This document shows, piece after piece, positions 50,701 through 59,767 of a stretch of 64,000 bases of DNA. Each line of letters begins with the position of its first letter. The stretch's first letter is position 1. This DNA is from Nitrospina sp. (GTDB lineage: Bacteria; Nitrospinota; Nitrospinia; Nitrospinales; JACRGP01), in the NCBI GenBank assembly GCA_024648695.1, contig JACAVV010000030.1, forward strand, positions 1 to 64,000, in the 5' to 3' direction. The position numbers were made by a program, and so were the translations under genes. The notes beneath the pieces were generated by a model. The model saw nothing but the letters and a program-made list of their open reading frames with translations, was not told where the DNA came from and ran no database searches.

Positions 50701-52258
50701 GAACATGTTCCGCCTGGTCAGCCAGAGCCAGAACTACAAACCGGCAGAAAAGGGATTCAGCTTCATCGGACTCGATGGGGATATCGGACCCGAGGTCACC
50801 AATTTCAAGGAGGCGTCGAATCATTTGGGGTTGTTGATCGACATTTTCAACAAACTGGATTTCATCGAATCGTCCTGGTCGCTCTCGGAGGTGTTGACTT
50901 CCCAGGCGGGTAACCTCTTACATACAGTCGATCAGGTATTGGAAGAGGAGGGCTTTTACGCTTATCAGGAAGGCACTTTCGCCTGGTGGGACGGTGTGTC
51001 GCCGGTATCCCTCACCGCCTTTGAAGCACGTAATTCGAAGGAGCTGGAATATTACCTGGACATTCAACGCACCCGGATCAAACATCTCGCCACCGATTAC
51101 GCGACGCCGATCATTCGCTTTCTGGTGGATCGCACGATGATGGAAGGATCCGACACACAACCCTTGATGGCAAAATGGCAGGCTCTCATTATGGAGCTCA
51201 AACGTTACGACGCGCGCAAAGCCGGCAATTCGGTGACCCTGCTGGAAAAATTCATTTTGTTCGATATGGACAAGATCGCTCCCGACCAGCGGTGCCAGAG
51301 TCCGGCACTGCCCGAAATGCGCGATCCGTCGGGAGATTTCTTTCTGGAAAAAATGTTCCGCCTGCGAAGTGAGATTCTCAGTCAGTGCAAGGTGCTCATC
51401 AATGATGAGGTATTGACCGATTATTCGGTGCTGGAAGCGTATTTCAATCGCAATCTCGCAGGCAAGTTTCCGTTTGCTCCGGTCAGTCTGGACCAGGTTT
51501 TTACCGAAGCCAGTCCGGAAGCGATTCGCGAATTTTACATTTTGCTGGATGAATACAAAAAAAACAGTATGCCTTTGTTAGAAAAAAGCGTGCGGTTCGG
51601 CTTGTCATCGGAGAAGGCCCTCGATTTTATGGATCAAATGGAAGAAATCCGGGATTTCTTTTCGACCTTCGTGGGTAAAGGCAAAGCCAACCGCCAGCCT
51701 CAATACGCCCTGGAAATTGATTTCAGGGTCAATCAGGCCTTTGAAAGAGGGGCCAACCAGATCATCGACTGGAACCTGAGAGTGGGACAGGATCAGTTCA
51801 ATTTTCGGTCGCCCAAACGAGCGGTAACCTGGACTTACGGAGACCCCATCAAGCTTTCGCTCCGTTGGGCCAAGGATTCCCAATACCAGCCGCTGGATTT
51901 CACGACGGCGAATGCGAAGGTGACCAATCGGGTGGTGACGTACGAGTTCAACAACCGCTGGTCGCTTATCAGCCTGTTGCGGTTGTATAAGAGCCAGCCC
52001 GAGGATTTCGAACGGTTGGTCGATCCCAAGCCACATACGCTCAAGTTTGAAATCGGTACTTCCAAGCGGGAATCGGTGATTGAATCGATTCAGGAGGCAC
52101 CGGATGAAGAGGTCTGGATGCGGGAAAACCTGGTGCGCTTTTTCGTGCGTACCGTGGTGATGAATCGCGAAAAGAATGAGATCAAGTTTTTGCCGGAGTT
52201 TCCGGTGGTAGCGCCAGGATTGAAAGAGAATTATGCCTCGGCACGATTCCGAAACTGA
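47726..52258 (+). CDS. tssM: T6SS membrane-complex protein TssM (IcmF)
   Basis: This 1,510-residue IcmF-family protein is clearly longer than the usual 1,100-1,200. The N-terminus has a membrane hairpin at about residues 15-37. It carries a P-loop GETGCGKT (111-118) in an NTPase-like domain with DGVILTLSMEDFSG and VYLLVTKSDQVTGF. A proline-rich insert at about 372-455 has repeats of PPLGPPG. A third membrane span is at about 497-520, followed by a long periplasmic C-terminal region. TssM spans the envelope, contacts TssL and, in canonical systems, the lipoprotein TssJ. It probably couples sheath firing to the envelope. Confidence 0.93.
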   Translation: MDVLYRMVSSISSYMPYFFVTLAFTVLMIVGYILLMVRSSKKKAAKEAADKPEETPSPAEPVAEKSRKQKSRKAVKGGKLARSFSHAVSDLKSAIPGKDALYQVPWFLMLGETGCGKTTALNNLPLSLPLGKPIGDDFESRDGVHWWFYDKGVVLDVDGQYILDPQTLASDEKGWDTLIQLLKKHRPERPLDGVILTLSMEDFSGPREELNLRSMQAAEKAKILYNKLWTLQRATGICFPVYLLVTKSDQVTGFSSFANEIPVDQQNGIFGWSSPYGLDVNYTPEWADTALSELFMNTYQGQIELITDGIQVEDKDDFFIFPSEFEEVGHPLKIFLNHLFQESVYHDTFFFRGVYFTGNGNIETTSDQRPQPVPVSPPAVDEPPPLGPPGTDLEAPPLGPPGSDLEEPPLGPPGSPMGSPAGPQQGDGPETVPTFWAKTPPRLPAAPQPPLQEVAMPMPIKPAGKVVPFFLKDLFDTKIFNEKNLARPVEKRFLSLNRTIVIAQILLVLMVLVGGLGLITSFNNLTASKESLTPVLRRSLNDLHQAKVYIKKGGEAEHNFFNNSALNLLEGMTNINTNTFKSIFIPTSWFDTINEDIRRAMAVAYNRIILKSLYFELKEKTEDLLAESESFYPGSSDVPGNVVYLAQIPEFIQLKRTVAEFMDIERNAIMYNGLRSSKNLKDLGSVVNFLYGVELPAEFFTNAMLYHQALDKTTYKVFTPQEYKDRSIPMIQRIVARLYDQLFRANPLERQLQKLAYKIDQLRSGQIKSWPVSTTLREFQNVVDAIDREEDLLANPEYAWLTRTKLDLGSEYKHVLTAIQKSEFFGEELRSDIEDIGQNAFQILRGELTSKQASLTGPLLKKGTSFFNGQLASDPVSSKFKKELASKKSDLGFPGKNANPLSVRLELSPRVMNLKSALSNFLDQPFITLELPSKTFVTELPQGAQLFWDRKFLVEAADLYEQYVLFEQAGLVEFPALLKKLIQTVALKKLEQNMFRLVSQSQNYKPAEKGFSFIGLDGDIGPEVTNFKEASNHLGLLIDIFNKLDFIESSWSLSEVLTSQAGNLLHTVDQVLEEEGFYAYQEGTFAWWDGVSPVSLTAFEARNSKELEYYLDIQRTRIKHLATDYATPIIRFLVDRTMMEGSDTQPLMAKWQALIMELKRYDARKAGNSVTLLEKFILFDMDKIAPDQRCQSPALPEMRDPSGDFFLEKMFRLRSEILSQCKVLINDEVLTDYSVLEAYFNRNLAGKFPFAPVSLDQVFTEASPEAIREFYILLDEYKKNSMPLLEKSVRFGLSSEKALDFMDQMEEIRDFFSTFVGKGKANRQPQYALEIDFRVNQAFERGANQIIDWNLRVGQDQFNFRSPKRAVTWTYGDPIKLSLRWAKDSQYQPLDFTTANAKVTNRVVTYEFNNRWSLISLLRLYKSQPEDFERLVDPKPHTLKFEIGTSKRESVIESIQEAPDEEVWMRENLVRFFVRTVVMNREKNEIKFLPEFPVVAPGLKENYASARFRN

Positions 52259-52339
52259 GTTGGATTTTTTATTGGAAACAATACCCCAACAATTACTGAT
52301 GCAATTCAGAAACTAACAAGGATTCTGTAAGATTAACAG

Positions 52340-53473
52340 ATGGCTTCTTCAAAAACATTGACGGTCGATATGGAACAGTTGATGGCACCCATCGCGGACG
52401 GACAACCCACCGGGGAGTCTCTGCGCTATGAGGGCACCTACGACGAAATCAAAAAGTTCCGCGAAGAAGATGACCCTAATCTGGATCAGGGAATCTGGCA
52501 GACTAAATTAAAAAAAGCCGATTGGGAGTCGATCGAGAAAACCTGTCTGGCATCGTTGAAAAGCAAGTCCAAGGATTTGCAGGTCGCCGCCTGGTTGATG
52601 GAAGCCTGGGTGCACATATACGGGTTCACCGGCATCAATCGCGGACTCCAGTTACTGTTTAGTTTATGCGACACCTTTTGGGAAGACCTGTATCCAGAAA
52701 TCATGGAAGGCGATCTGGAACTACGGCTATCGCCCTTTTTCTGGATCAACGAAAAACTGTCCATCCGTGTGGCGCTCATTCCCATCACGCAACCGGAGAC
52801 GGGTGACCCGAATTGCTATTCGCTGGTGGATTGGGAAAACGCCAGCCGAATGGAGAACCTGGTCAAGCGGGAAACCGGTAAGGAAAGCCCGGACCTGTCA
52901 AAACTCGAACTGACGCTGGATCACATCCGGGCCAATGCGTCATTGACTCCCGTTGACCGGTTAAGGACGATTTACAAGGAATTGGAAGAGTCGCTGAAAC
53001 ATCTGGACACGCTTGGAACCTTTTTGGACGAACAATGTCAAAACGATTCACCAAGCCTGAGCCGATTCAAGGAAACACTGGAAAAAATTCAACGCTTAAT
53101 CGTGGAGTTTGGAGGCGCCCCAATGGATGAACCCAAGGCCGAAACGGAAGAACACGCGGAACAACAACCGGCAGAAGGAGATGCCGTGGCGCAGGCCGAA
53201 TCCAAACCCGGTTCCGGTTCCGCAATGGCCATGGCCAAAGCCCCCTATTCCGGATCTATTCAGAATCGTGCCGAAGCATATCGCGCGCTCAGCGACGCCG
53301 CGGAATACCTCATGCGTACCGAACCGCACAGCCCGGTTCCTTATCTGGTCAAGCGTGCGGTGAGCTGGGGCAATTTGCCACTGACTGAACTATTGCAACA
53401 ATTGGTGCAGGATCCAAATTACCTTAACTGGATATATGACTTATTAGGAATGAATGACTCGGAAACCAAATAG
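52340..53473 (+). CDS. tssA: T6SS assembly protein TssA (ImpA family)
   Basis: This 377-residue protein has an N-terminal ImpA domain (GESLRYEGTYDEIKKFREED, then DLQVAAWLMEAWVHIYGF) and a variable acidic/alanine-rich middle (residues about 255-300: EEHAEQQPAEGDAVAQ). The C-terminal helical region is RAEAYRALSDAAEYLMRTEPH. TssA nucleates sheath/tube assembly at the baseplate and stays at the distal end in some systems. It lies 81 bp after tssM, and a 292-bp gap separates it from tssB. Confidence 0.9.
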   Translation: MASSKTLTVDMEQLMAPIADGQPTGESLRYEGTYDEIKKFREEDDPNLDQGIWQTKLKKADWESIEKTCLASLKSKSKDLQVAAWLMEAWVHIYGFTGINRGLQLLFSLCDTFWEDLYPEIMEGDLELRLSPFFWINEKLSIRVALIPITQPETGDPNCYSLVDWENASRMENLVKRETGKESPDLSKLELTLDHIRANASLTPVDRLRTIYKELEESLKHLDTLGTFLDEQCQNDSPSLSRFKETLEKIQRLIVEFGGAPMDEPKAETEEHAEQQPAEGDAVAQAESKPGSGSAMAMAKAPYSGSIQNRAEAYRALSDAAEYLMRTEPHSPVPYLVKRAVSWGNLPLTELLQQLVQDPNYLNWIYDLLGMNDSETK

Positions 53474-53598
53474 TTAATCCTGAAACTTTGAGGAGGACAC
53501 AACCAGCACCATTTAGTGAGATGGAGAAGTTTAAAGTATGTTTTAAAAAGTATCATCATTTGGAGTAAATGGTGATCAGGTTTTTTTAGAAGTAGAAC

Positions 53599-53617
53599 CC
53601 ATTCAATGTTTGAATGG
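53599..53617. promoter_or_regulatory. Inverted repeat in the tssA-tssB gap
   Basis: Eight-base arms CCATTCAA / TTGAATGG enclose TGT, 149 bp before tssB. It could be a protein-binding site. The rest of the 292-bp gap (53474-53765) shows no gene. Confidence 0.45.
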
Positions 53618-53765
53618 CGTTCCATTAATTTACAGTTGGCGGCGTTTCAGGATAGAGCCAAACCGGAGTGCCATCGGGTCAAACCTTATCGCATACTGGT
53701 CCCAGGCCTCGCCTGGCATTCGGAACGTTGCCTGATTTTAACTTTAAAAAGGAAGGAGGGGAAAC

Positions 53766-54302
53766 ATGGGCGAAAGCACTCAGCATAAATTGAGCCGCAT
53801 CCGTCCCCCCAGAGTACAGATCACATATGATGTGGAAATTGGGGATGCAATCCAAATGAAAGAACTGCCTTTTGTCGCAGGCATCATGGCCGATCTTTCT
53901 GGTAAACCCGAAGAACCGCTTCCCAAACTGATTGACCGAAAGTTTGTGGAAATCGATCGGGATAACTTCAACGACATTCTGGAGTCCATTGAGCCGCGCC
54001 TGACGTATCAGGTCGAAAACAGGCTGGCTGATGACGACACCAAATTCAACGTTGAATTAAAGTTCAAGAACATCGACGATTTTGGTCCGGTGGAAGTACT
54101 CTCTCAGGTGGAGCCTTTGCGCAAATTGTTCGAAGCCCGCCAGAAGTTGAGTGACATGCTGACCAAGCTCGACGGCAACGACGACCTGGAACGTTTGTTG
54201 GGCGAAGTTGTTGAAAACACTGATGGCTTGAATGAACTTAAAACCGCTACCCAGAAAGAAGAAGGTGGGGACGATGCCCCGGCTGAGGAAGGAGGAGAAT
54301 AA
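53766..54302 (+). CDS. tssB: T6SS sheath small subunit TssB (VipA)
   Basis: TssB pairs with TssC to form the contractile sheath. The 178 residues have the family start (HKLSRIRPPRVQITYDVEIGDAI), GIMADLSGKPEEPLPKLIDR and KFVEIDRDNFNDILESIEPRLT. The C-terminal acidic tail ends DDAPAEEGGE. The ATG has a strong GGAAGGAGGGG ribosome-binding site. Its last base overlaps the tssC start (TAATG), giving 1:1 coupling. Confidence 0.96.
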   Translation: MGESTQHKLSRIRPPRVQITYDVEIGDAIQMKELPFVAGIMADLSGKPEEPLPKLIDRKFVEIDRDNFNDILESIEPRLTYQVENRLADDDTKFNVELKFKNIDDFGPVEVLSQVEPLRKLFEARQKLSDMLTKLDGNDDLERLLGEVVENTDGLNELKTATQKEEGGDDAPAEEGGE

Positions 54303-55777
54303 TGGCTGAAGAAACTGCTGCTGAAGGTGGAGCCGCAACGGCCGAACTGAGTCTGCTCGACCGTATCATTCAGGAAGGTAAAATGATCCGTGACGAATCC
54401 CAAACGGAATTCGCCAAGGACCTGATCAACGAATTCGTCACCCAGATCCTGGAAGGCACCATGACCGTGAGTAACGACACGGTTGCCATGATCAATGCGC
54501 GAATCGCGCAAATCGACGAGTTGTTGAGCAAACAATTGAACGAGGTCATGCACCATCCGGACTTTCAGAAAATGGAAGGTTCCTGGAAAGGTTTGCACTA
54601 CCTGGTCATGAATACGGAAACCGGAACCCAGCTTAAACTCCGGCTCCTGAACGTGACGCAAAAGGAACTGTTGACCGATCTCGAAAAGGCAACGGAATTT
54701 GACCAAAGCCAGCTCTTCAAGAAAATCTACGAAGAGGAATATGGAACGTTCGGGGGCAATCCCTACTCCATGCTGGTGGCGGATTACGAATTCGGTCGCC
54801 ATCCGCAGGACATGGCCCTGGTCGAAAAGTTGTCTAACGTGGCCGCCGCGGCGCATGCGCCTTTGATCGCCGCCGCCGGTGCAAAACTGTTCGACATGGG
54901 TTCCTTCACCGAACTGGGTGTGCCGCGCGACCTCGCCAAGATGTTCGAATCGCTTGAACTCATCAAATGGCGTTCGTTCCGCGACAGTGAAGATTCCCGC
55001 TATGTCACCCTGACGATTCCGCATATTCTGATGCGTCTGCCTTACGGACCCGAAACGGTTCCGGTGGAAGGCTTCGATTTTGTGGAAGATGTGGACGGCA
55101 GGGACCACAGCAAATACCTGTGGGCCAATTCCTCCTGGGCGTTGGCACAACGGATCACCAACGCGTTCTCCCTGCATGGCTGGTGCGCCGCCATGCGTGG
55201 TGTGGAAGGCGGCGGTTTGGTGGAAGGGCTTCCCGCTCATACCTTTAAAACGGATGAAGGGGATATCGCTCTCAAATGCCCGACGGAAATCGCCATCACG
55301 GACCGTCGCGAGAAAGAGTTGTCGGACCTCGGTTTCATCACCCTCGTGCACTGCAAGGGAACTGATTACGCGGCCTTTTTCGGTGGGCAGACAACCAACA
55401 AGCCCAAGGTGTATAATACCAACGAGGCGAATGCCAATGCCCGCATTTCGGCACAGCTTCCCTACTTGTTGGCGGCCTCACGTTTCGCCCACTACCTGAA
55501 AGTTATCATGCGCGACAAGATTGGTAGCTTCATGACCCGTGAGAATGTGGAAGTCTACCTCAACAACTGGATTTCGAATTACGTCCTGTTGAGTGACGAC
55601 GCCGCACAAAACACCAAAGCCAAGTATCCTCTGCGCGAAGCCCGCGTGGATGTGGCGGACATTCCGGGCAAACCAGGTTGTTACAAAGCTGTGGTCTTCC
55701 TCAAGCCGCATTTCCAGCTTGAAGAACTCACCGCTTCCATCCGGCTCGTGGCCGAATTACCGCCGCCTGCCGGTTAA
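54302..55777 (+). CDS. tssC: T6SS sheath large subunit TssC (VipB)
   Basis: TssC is the main sheath protein. The 491 residues match the family: FQKMEGSWKGLHYLVMNTETG, DYEFGRHPQDMALV, RMPYGPETV-like LRLPYGPETVPVEGFDF, and the C-terminal YPLREARVDVADIPGKPG ending with FQLEELTASIRLVAELP. The sheath contracts on firing and is taken apart by ClpV. It is followed by a 198-bp gap with two hairpins before hcp. Confidence 0.97.
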   Translation: MAEETAAEGGAATAELSLLDRIIQEGKMIRDESQTEFAKDLINEFVTQILEGTMTVSNDTVAMINARIAQIDELLSKQLNEVMHHPDFQKMEGSWKGLHYLVMNTETGTQLKLRLLNVTQKELLTDLEKATEFDQSQLFKKIYEEEYGTFGGNPYSMLVADYEFGRHPQDMALVEKLSNVAAAAHAPLIAAAGAKLFDMGSFTELGVPRDLAKMFESLELIKWRSFRDSEDSRYVTLTIPHILMRLPYGPETVPVEGFDFVEDVDGRDHSKYLWANSSWALAQRITNAFSLHGWCAAMRGVEGGGLVEGLPAHTFKTDEGDIALKCPTEIAITDRREKELSDLGFITLVHCKGTDYAAFFGGQTTNKPKVYNTNEANANARISAQLPYLLAASRFAHYLKVIMRDKIGSFMTRENVEVYLNNWISNYVLLSDDAAQNTKAKYPLREARVDVADIPGKPGCYKAVVFLKPHFQLEELTASIRLVAELPPPAG

Positions 55778-55866
55778 ACATTTAATACCTGCATAAGTAT
55801 TCGGTGGAAAATCTAAATGATTTCCAAAAGAGTTTCGAAAACTTGTGCAACTGGCTTTACAAATCC

Positions 55867-55945
55867 TCGGGCTGGCCTCAGGGTCGGCCCGATGTAAGAT
55901 TTTCAATATTTCATTTGCCGTTGGAATCGGCGCCATCGATTCCAA
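55867..55945 (+). promoter_or_regulatory. Paired hairpins between tssC and hcp
   Basis: Hairpin 1 (55867-55892) has an 11-base stem, TCGGGCTGGCC with GGTCGGCCCGA, including two G-U pairs and a TCAG loop. Hairpin 2 (55921-55945) has perfect nine-base arms TTGGAATCG / CGATTCCAA with a seven-base loop. The AAAGGAAG site of hcp follows 19 bases later. Hairpin 1 resembles a partial terminator; together they could set hcp level or mRNA stability. Confidence 0.6.
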
Positions 55946-55975
55946 TTCAAAAACTGCTAAAGAAAGGAAGCAACT

Positions 55976-56461
55976 ATGGCAATTGACATGTTCATCAAGA
56001 TTGACGGGATCCAGGGTGAAAGTACCGATTCGAAGCATAAAAACGAAATCGAAGTGCTTTCCTACAACCATGGAGTTTCCCAAATGGCTTCGATGACACG
56101 AAGCTCCACGGGTAGTGGTACCGCTGAACGGGTATCGCATCAGGAGTTCGTTTTCTCCAAGGAAATGGACAAATCCACTCCCGTATTCAACAAGTTCGTG
56201 TGTGTGGGCGATCATATCCCCACCATTCACTTTTACTGCCGCCGCGCAAAGGGGGATTCACCGGTCGATTTCATGACTTATGAATTGAAAGACACGGTCA
56301 TCACCTCCTACTCCGTCTCCGGAGGCTCAGGCGTTCCCACGGAAACGATTTCGCTGAACTACGGTGAAATCAAATGGACCTATGTGGAAACCGACGATTC
56401 GGATGCCACTAAAGGTAACGTGGAACATGGATGGAGTATTATCGACAACAAACTCCTGTAA
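55976..56461 (+). CDS. hcp: T6SS tube protein Hcp (TssD)
   Basis: Hcp hexamers stack into the inner tube that is fired with VgrG and effectors. This 161-residue protein has the family features (MFIKIDGIQGESTDS, DKSTPVFNKFVCVGDHIP, EIKWTYVETD). It is secreted, so it needs high expression. The start has AAAGGAAG nine bases upstream. tssE begins six bases after its stop. Confidence 0.95.
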   Translation: MAIDMFIKIDGIQGESTDSKHKNEIEVLSYNHGVSQMASMTRSSTGSGTAERVSHQEFVFSKEMDKSTPVFNKFVCVGDHIPTIHFYCRRAKGDSPVDFMTYELKDTVITSYSVSGGSGVPTETISLNYGEIKWTYVETDDSDATKGNVEHGWSIIDNKLL

Positions 56462-56467
56462 CGCTCC

Positions 56468-56950
56468 ATGGCCAGGAAACACAATAGTGAAAGCGCTAGG
56501 GCTACGCTCCTGGATCGTCTGGTTGATCTTCAACCAGACGTGTCCAGGGAACCCCGCCCTTTGAGAACTCTGGACCGCGCGGCCCTAAGGCAGTCGGTCC
56601 GCCGCGAATTGCTCCGCCTGTTAAATACCCGTTGCTCCCAAAGGCCAGACGTCGTAAACTCTCAGGAACGTACTGTGGTCAATTACGGTATCCCCGACTT
56701 TTCGCACCTGACTCCGCAAAACCTGGAAGACCATAAAATTCTTTCCAGGGACCTTGCCCGCACCATCGCCGCTTACGAACCTCGACTTCAGGATATTCAC
56801 GTCATCATCGAAGAATACAATAAAGACAAAAAATCTCTGATCGCCAGAATCAACGCCCTGATCGTTGTAGAATCCATTCGGGAAGCCGTTTCGTTTCCAT
56901 TTATGATCCAACTCAAAGATAGGGATTTTGACCTCAATGCCACTCGATAA
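56468..56950 (+). CDS. tssE: T6SS baseplate protein TssE (gp25-like)
   Basis: TssE resembles phage T4 gp25 and starts sheath polymerisation at the baseplate. The 160 residues have the typical SVRRELLRLLNTR and VVNYGIPDFS, and a C-terminal region ending FPFMIQLKDRDF. It is the short component that contacts TssF and TssG. Its end overlaps the tssF start by 14 bases, which couples the two. Confidence 0.93.
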   Translation: MARKHNSESARATLLDRLVDLQPDVSREPRPLRTLDRAALRQSVRRELLRLLNTRCSQRPDVVNSQERTVVNYGIPDFSHLTPQNLEDHKILSRDLARTIAAYEPRLQDIHVIIEEYNKDKKSLIARINALIVVESIREAVSFPFMIQLKDRDFDLNATR

Positions 56951-58748
56951 TTATGAAGAACTGCTTCCGTATTACGAAAGGGAACTGACCTATCTGCGCA
57001 AGATGGGTTCTGCGTTCGCAAGCCGCTACCCGAAAATTGCCAGCCGTCTGGAACTGGGTATGGACCATTGTCCCGACCCCAATGTGGAACGCCTGATCGA
57101 ATCGTTCGCGTTTCTTACCGGCAGACTGCAACACAATATCGACAGCCAGTTTCCTGAAATCTCTTCGGCTTTGCTCGGCATCCTGTACCCGCATTTTTTG
57201 AATCCGGTACCCTCGATGTCGATCGCGCAATTTGCGGCCGATCCCGATCAAATGAACCTGACGGGTGGATTTAATATAAAAAAGAACACGCCCTTATCGA
57301 CGCAGAATGAACAAGGGCAAACGGTCCGGTTCAAAACCTGCTATCCGGTAACACTGTGGCCGGTACGTGTGACCTACGCCGGGTTTGAATCTACGGACCA
57401 GTTTGATTTTCTCGACCAGACTTCGAATGTGGTCACGGTCTTGCGATTGCGCCTGCAGACCACGGCTGAAAATTTTGCCGAGGCCGGGCTGACCGATTTG
57501 CGATTCTATTTGCACGGAGAAGGTGCGTTGCCGCTCATTCTTTATGAACTGCTTTTCTGCAACCTCATCGACGTGGTTCTGTTGCCGGACAAAAAATCGC
57601 CGCCGGTGTATTTGCCGAAAGACGCCGTTCAACCGGTTGGATTCGGAACGGATGAGGATGTGCTTCCTTATCACAAGTTTTCACATCCGGGCTACCGCTT
57701 ACTTCAGGAATATTTTACCTTCGAAGACAAGTTTTTATTTTTCGATCTCAAACACCTCAATCGGCACGGATCGGACAAGTCGTTCGACGTGCTGATTTTG
57801 CTGGACCAGAGACCGCGCAACAACCTGGTGCTGGATGAGGACACGTTTTCTTTAGGCTGTACACCCATCATCAATCTGTTTTCAAAAACATCGGAACCGA
57901 TCCGTTGGGACCACCGGCAGACGGAATACCAGTTGATTCCGGACATTCGCCGTGAACGGACCACAGAGATCCATTCGGTATTAAAAGTATCGGGAACTTC
58001 GGATCCGAGCGACGAGACTCAGGTGTATCAACCATTTTATTCCTTCACTCACGAGATGGAGCAGGGCGATCATCAGGCTTTCTGGCATGCGCGCCGCGAC
58101 CATACAGGAAAAAAGAATTTCCCCGGAACGGATATGTTCCTGACGTTTCTGGATTTGCAATTCAAGCCCACGCAACCTCCGAAAGAAGCTATTTATGCGC
58201 ACACCCTCTGCACTAATCGGGATCTTGCTGAGCAGTTGCCTGAACGGGCGATACTGAAACCGGAAGAGGCGGCGCCGGTCACCAACATAACCACCCTGAC
58301 CAAACCGACCCGGCAATTGATGCCGCCGTTATCGGGTGCGGCGCAGTGGCGTCTGATTTCGCATTTATCACTCAACTTTTTATCGCTCAATAATGAGAAG
58401 GCGGGATTGAAAGCTTTTCATGAAATCCTGGGTTTGTACGGATTCGCCAAGCGCCGCTCCACCACCCAGCAAATTCTGGGCATTCGCGAAATGGAATCGC
58501 GCAAAGTAGTACGCCGAATCGGCCAAAGCGCCTGGAAAGGATTTTCCCGTGGCGTGGAGGTGACACTCACGTTTGATGAAAGCGTTTATGGCGGCAATAG
58601 CGCATTCCTGCTGGCCTCGGTTTTGAACCACTTTTTACCTCTTTATGCATCCTTGAACACTTTCACTCAGCTTGTCATTAAAAGCCATCAACGCGAAGGG
58701 ATCTGGAAACAATGGCCACCCATGGTTGGGGAACAGATCATCCTCTAA
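56937..58748 (+). CDS. tssF: T6SS baseplate protein TssF
   Basis: TssF makes the baseplate wedge with TssG and TssE. The 603 residues begin MPLDNYEELLPYYERELTYL, then FASRYPKIASRLEL and DPNVERLIESFAFLTGRLQ, and end near LNHFLPLYASLNTFTQLVI. The start is ATG 56937; a TTG three codons earlier is in frame but less likely. It overlaps tssE upstream and tssG downstream (37 bases), so tssE, tssF and tssG form a coupled unit. Confidence 0.95.
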   Translation: MPLDNYEELLPYYERELTYLRKMGSAFASRYPKIASRLELGMDHCPDPNVERLIESFAFLTGRLQHNIDSQFPEISSALLGILYPHFLNPVPSMSIAQFAADPDQMNLTGGFNIKKNTPLSTQNEQGQTVRFKTCYPVTLWPVRVTYAGFESTDQFDFLDQTSNVVTVLRLRLQTTAENFAEAGLTDLRFYLHGEGALPLILYELLFCNLIDVVLLPDKKSPPVYLPKDAVQPVGFGTDEDVLPYHKFSHPGYRLLQEYFTFEDKFLFFDLKHLNRHGSDKSFDVLILLDQRPRNNLVLDEDTFSLGCTPIINLFSKTSEPIRWDHRQTEYQLIPDIRRERTTEIHSVLKVSGTSDPSDETQVYQPFYSFTHEMEQGDHQAFWHARRDHTGKKNFPGTDMFLTFLDLQFKPTQPPKEAIYAHTLCTNRDLAEQLPERAILKPEEAAPVTNITTLTKPTRQLMPPLSGAAQWRLISHLSLNFLSLNNEKAGLKAFHEILGLYGFAKRRSTTQQILGIREMESRKVVRRIGQSAWKGFSRGVEVTLTFDESVYGGNSAFLLASVLNHFLPLYASLNTFTQLVIKSHQREGIWKQWPPMVGEQIIL

Positions 58749-59767
58749 AAGATTTTCTTTTTGACGAGACCTACCGTTTTGATTTTTTCCAGGCGGTAAA
58801 ACTTCTCGAAATCATCTATTCTGAAAGAACGCCGGTCGGCACGCAACCGGATCCGCTGAAGGAAACGGTGATGTTCAAGTCGCGGGTGAGCGCCGGTTTT
58901 CCAGCATCGGAAGTGCAAATGCTGGAAGGGCCGGATAATGGCTACCCGGCGCAAATGGTGGTCAATTTCATGGGGCTTGCAGGTGCCAATTCGCCTTTGC
59001 CCGCATCTTACACCGAATTATTGCTGGAACGGGTATCGCGCAAGGATTTTTCCCTGCTCGAGTTTTTGAATATATTCAATCACCGCCTGGTTTCCCTGAT
59101 GTACCGCATTCGCAAGAAGTATCACATCGGGTTCGAATTCGCTCCACCTTATGAAGACCATATAGCCGAGTTCCTGTATTCCCTGGTGGGGCTTGGGACG
59201 GACGGATTGCAACAGCGCATGCGGGTGAAGGACCGGGCGCTGGTTTTCTATACGGGATTGTTCAATCAGAAACCACATTCCATGATAGGATTGGAATGTA
59301 TCCTGAGTCACTATTTCCAGTTTCGGGTGAAAGGGGAACAGTATCACGGGCACTGGTATCCTCTGGAACCGGATCAATACACCCTTATTGGCCGGACCGG
59401 GCAAAACCAGTTGCTGGGACAGGATGTGGTTTTGGGAACGCGCGTCTGGGATATTCAGGGACGGTTCCGTCTTCATCTGGGCCCCTTGAATCTCAGGCAG
59501 TTTTTGGATATTTTACCTATTGGCACCGGCTACGCTCCCCTGTGCGAACTGACACGATATTACGTCGGCCAGGAATTCGAATTCGACTTTCAACTCACTC
59601 TCAATGCGGAGGAAGTTCCTGCTTCACAGCTGGGAGGGGAATTGGGTCCCCGCCTGGGCTGGACTGCTTATTTGAAAACCCGGGATTTCACAAAGAACGA
59701 TTCGCAGGTCAAACTGACTCTCCAATCAGGAGCTTTTCTCAACATCGCTCACAAGGAATTTGAATAA
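58712..59767 (+). CDS. tssG: T6SS baseplate protein TssG
   Basis: TssG completes the baseplate wedge with two TssF. The 351 residues carry the family start (FDETYRFDFFQAVKLLEII), then VNFMGLAGANSPLPASYTELL and FNHRLVSLMYRIRKKY. They end KLTLQSGAFLNIAHKEFE. The last 56 bases of the gene region are copied, imperfectly, 79 bases downstream before clpV. Confidence 0.95.
   Translation: MATHGWGTDHPLKDFLFDETYRFDFFQAVKLLEIIYSERTPVGTQPDPLKETVMFKSRVSAGFPASEVQMLEGPDNGYPAQMVVNFMGLAGANSPLPASYTELLLERVSRKDFSLLEFLNIFNHRLVSLMYRIRKKYHIGFEFAPPYEDHIAEFLYSLVGLGTDGLQQRMRVKDRALVFYTGLFNQKPHSMIGLECILSHYFQFRVKGEQYHGHWYPLEPDQYTLIGRTGQNQLLGQDVVLGTRVWDIQGRFRLHLGPLNLRQFLDILPIGTGYAPLCELTRYYVGQEFEFDFQLTLNAEEVPASQLGGELGPRLGWTAYLKTRDFTKNDSQVKLTLQSGAFLNIAHKEFE

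Noticed and set aside
54104-55351. A 415-codon open frame on the minus strand inside tssB and tssC
   Set aside because: It lies opposite two certain genes, has no recognisable domain, and long antisense frames are expected from the codon bias of these genes.
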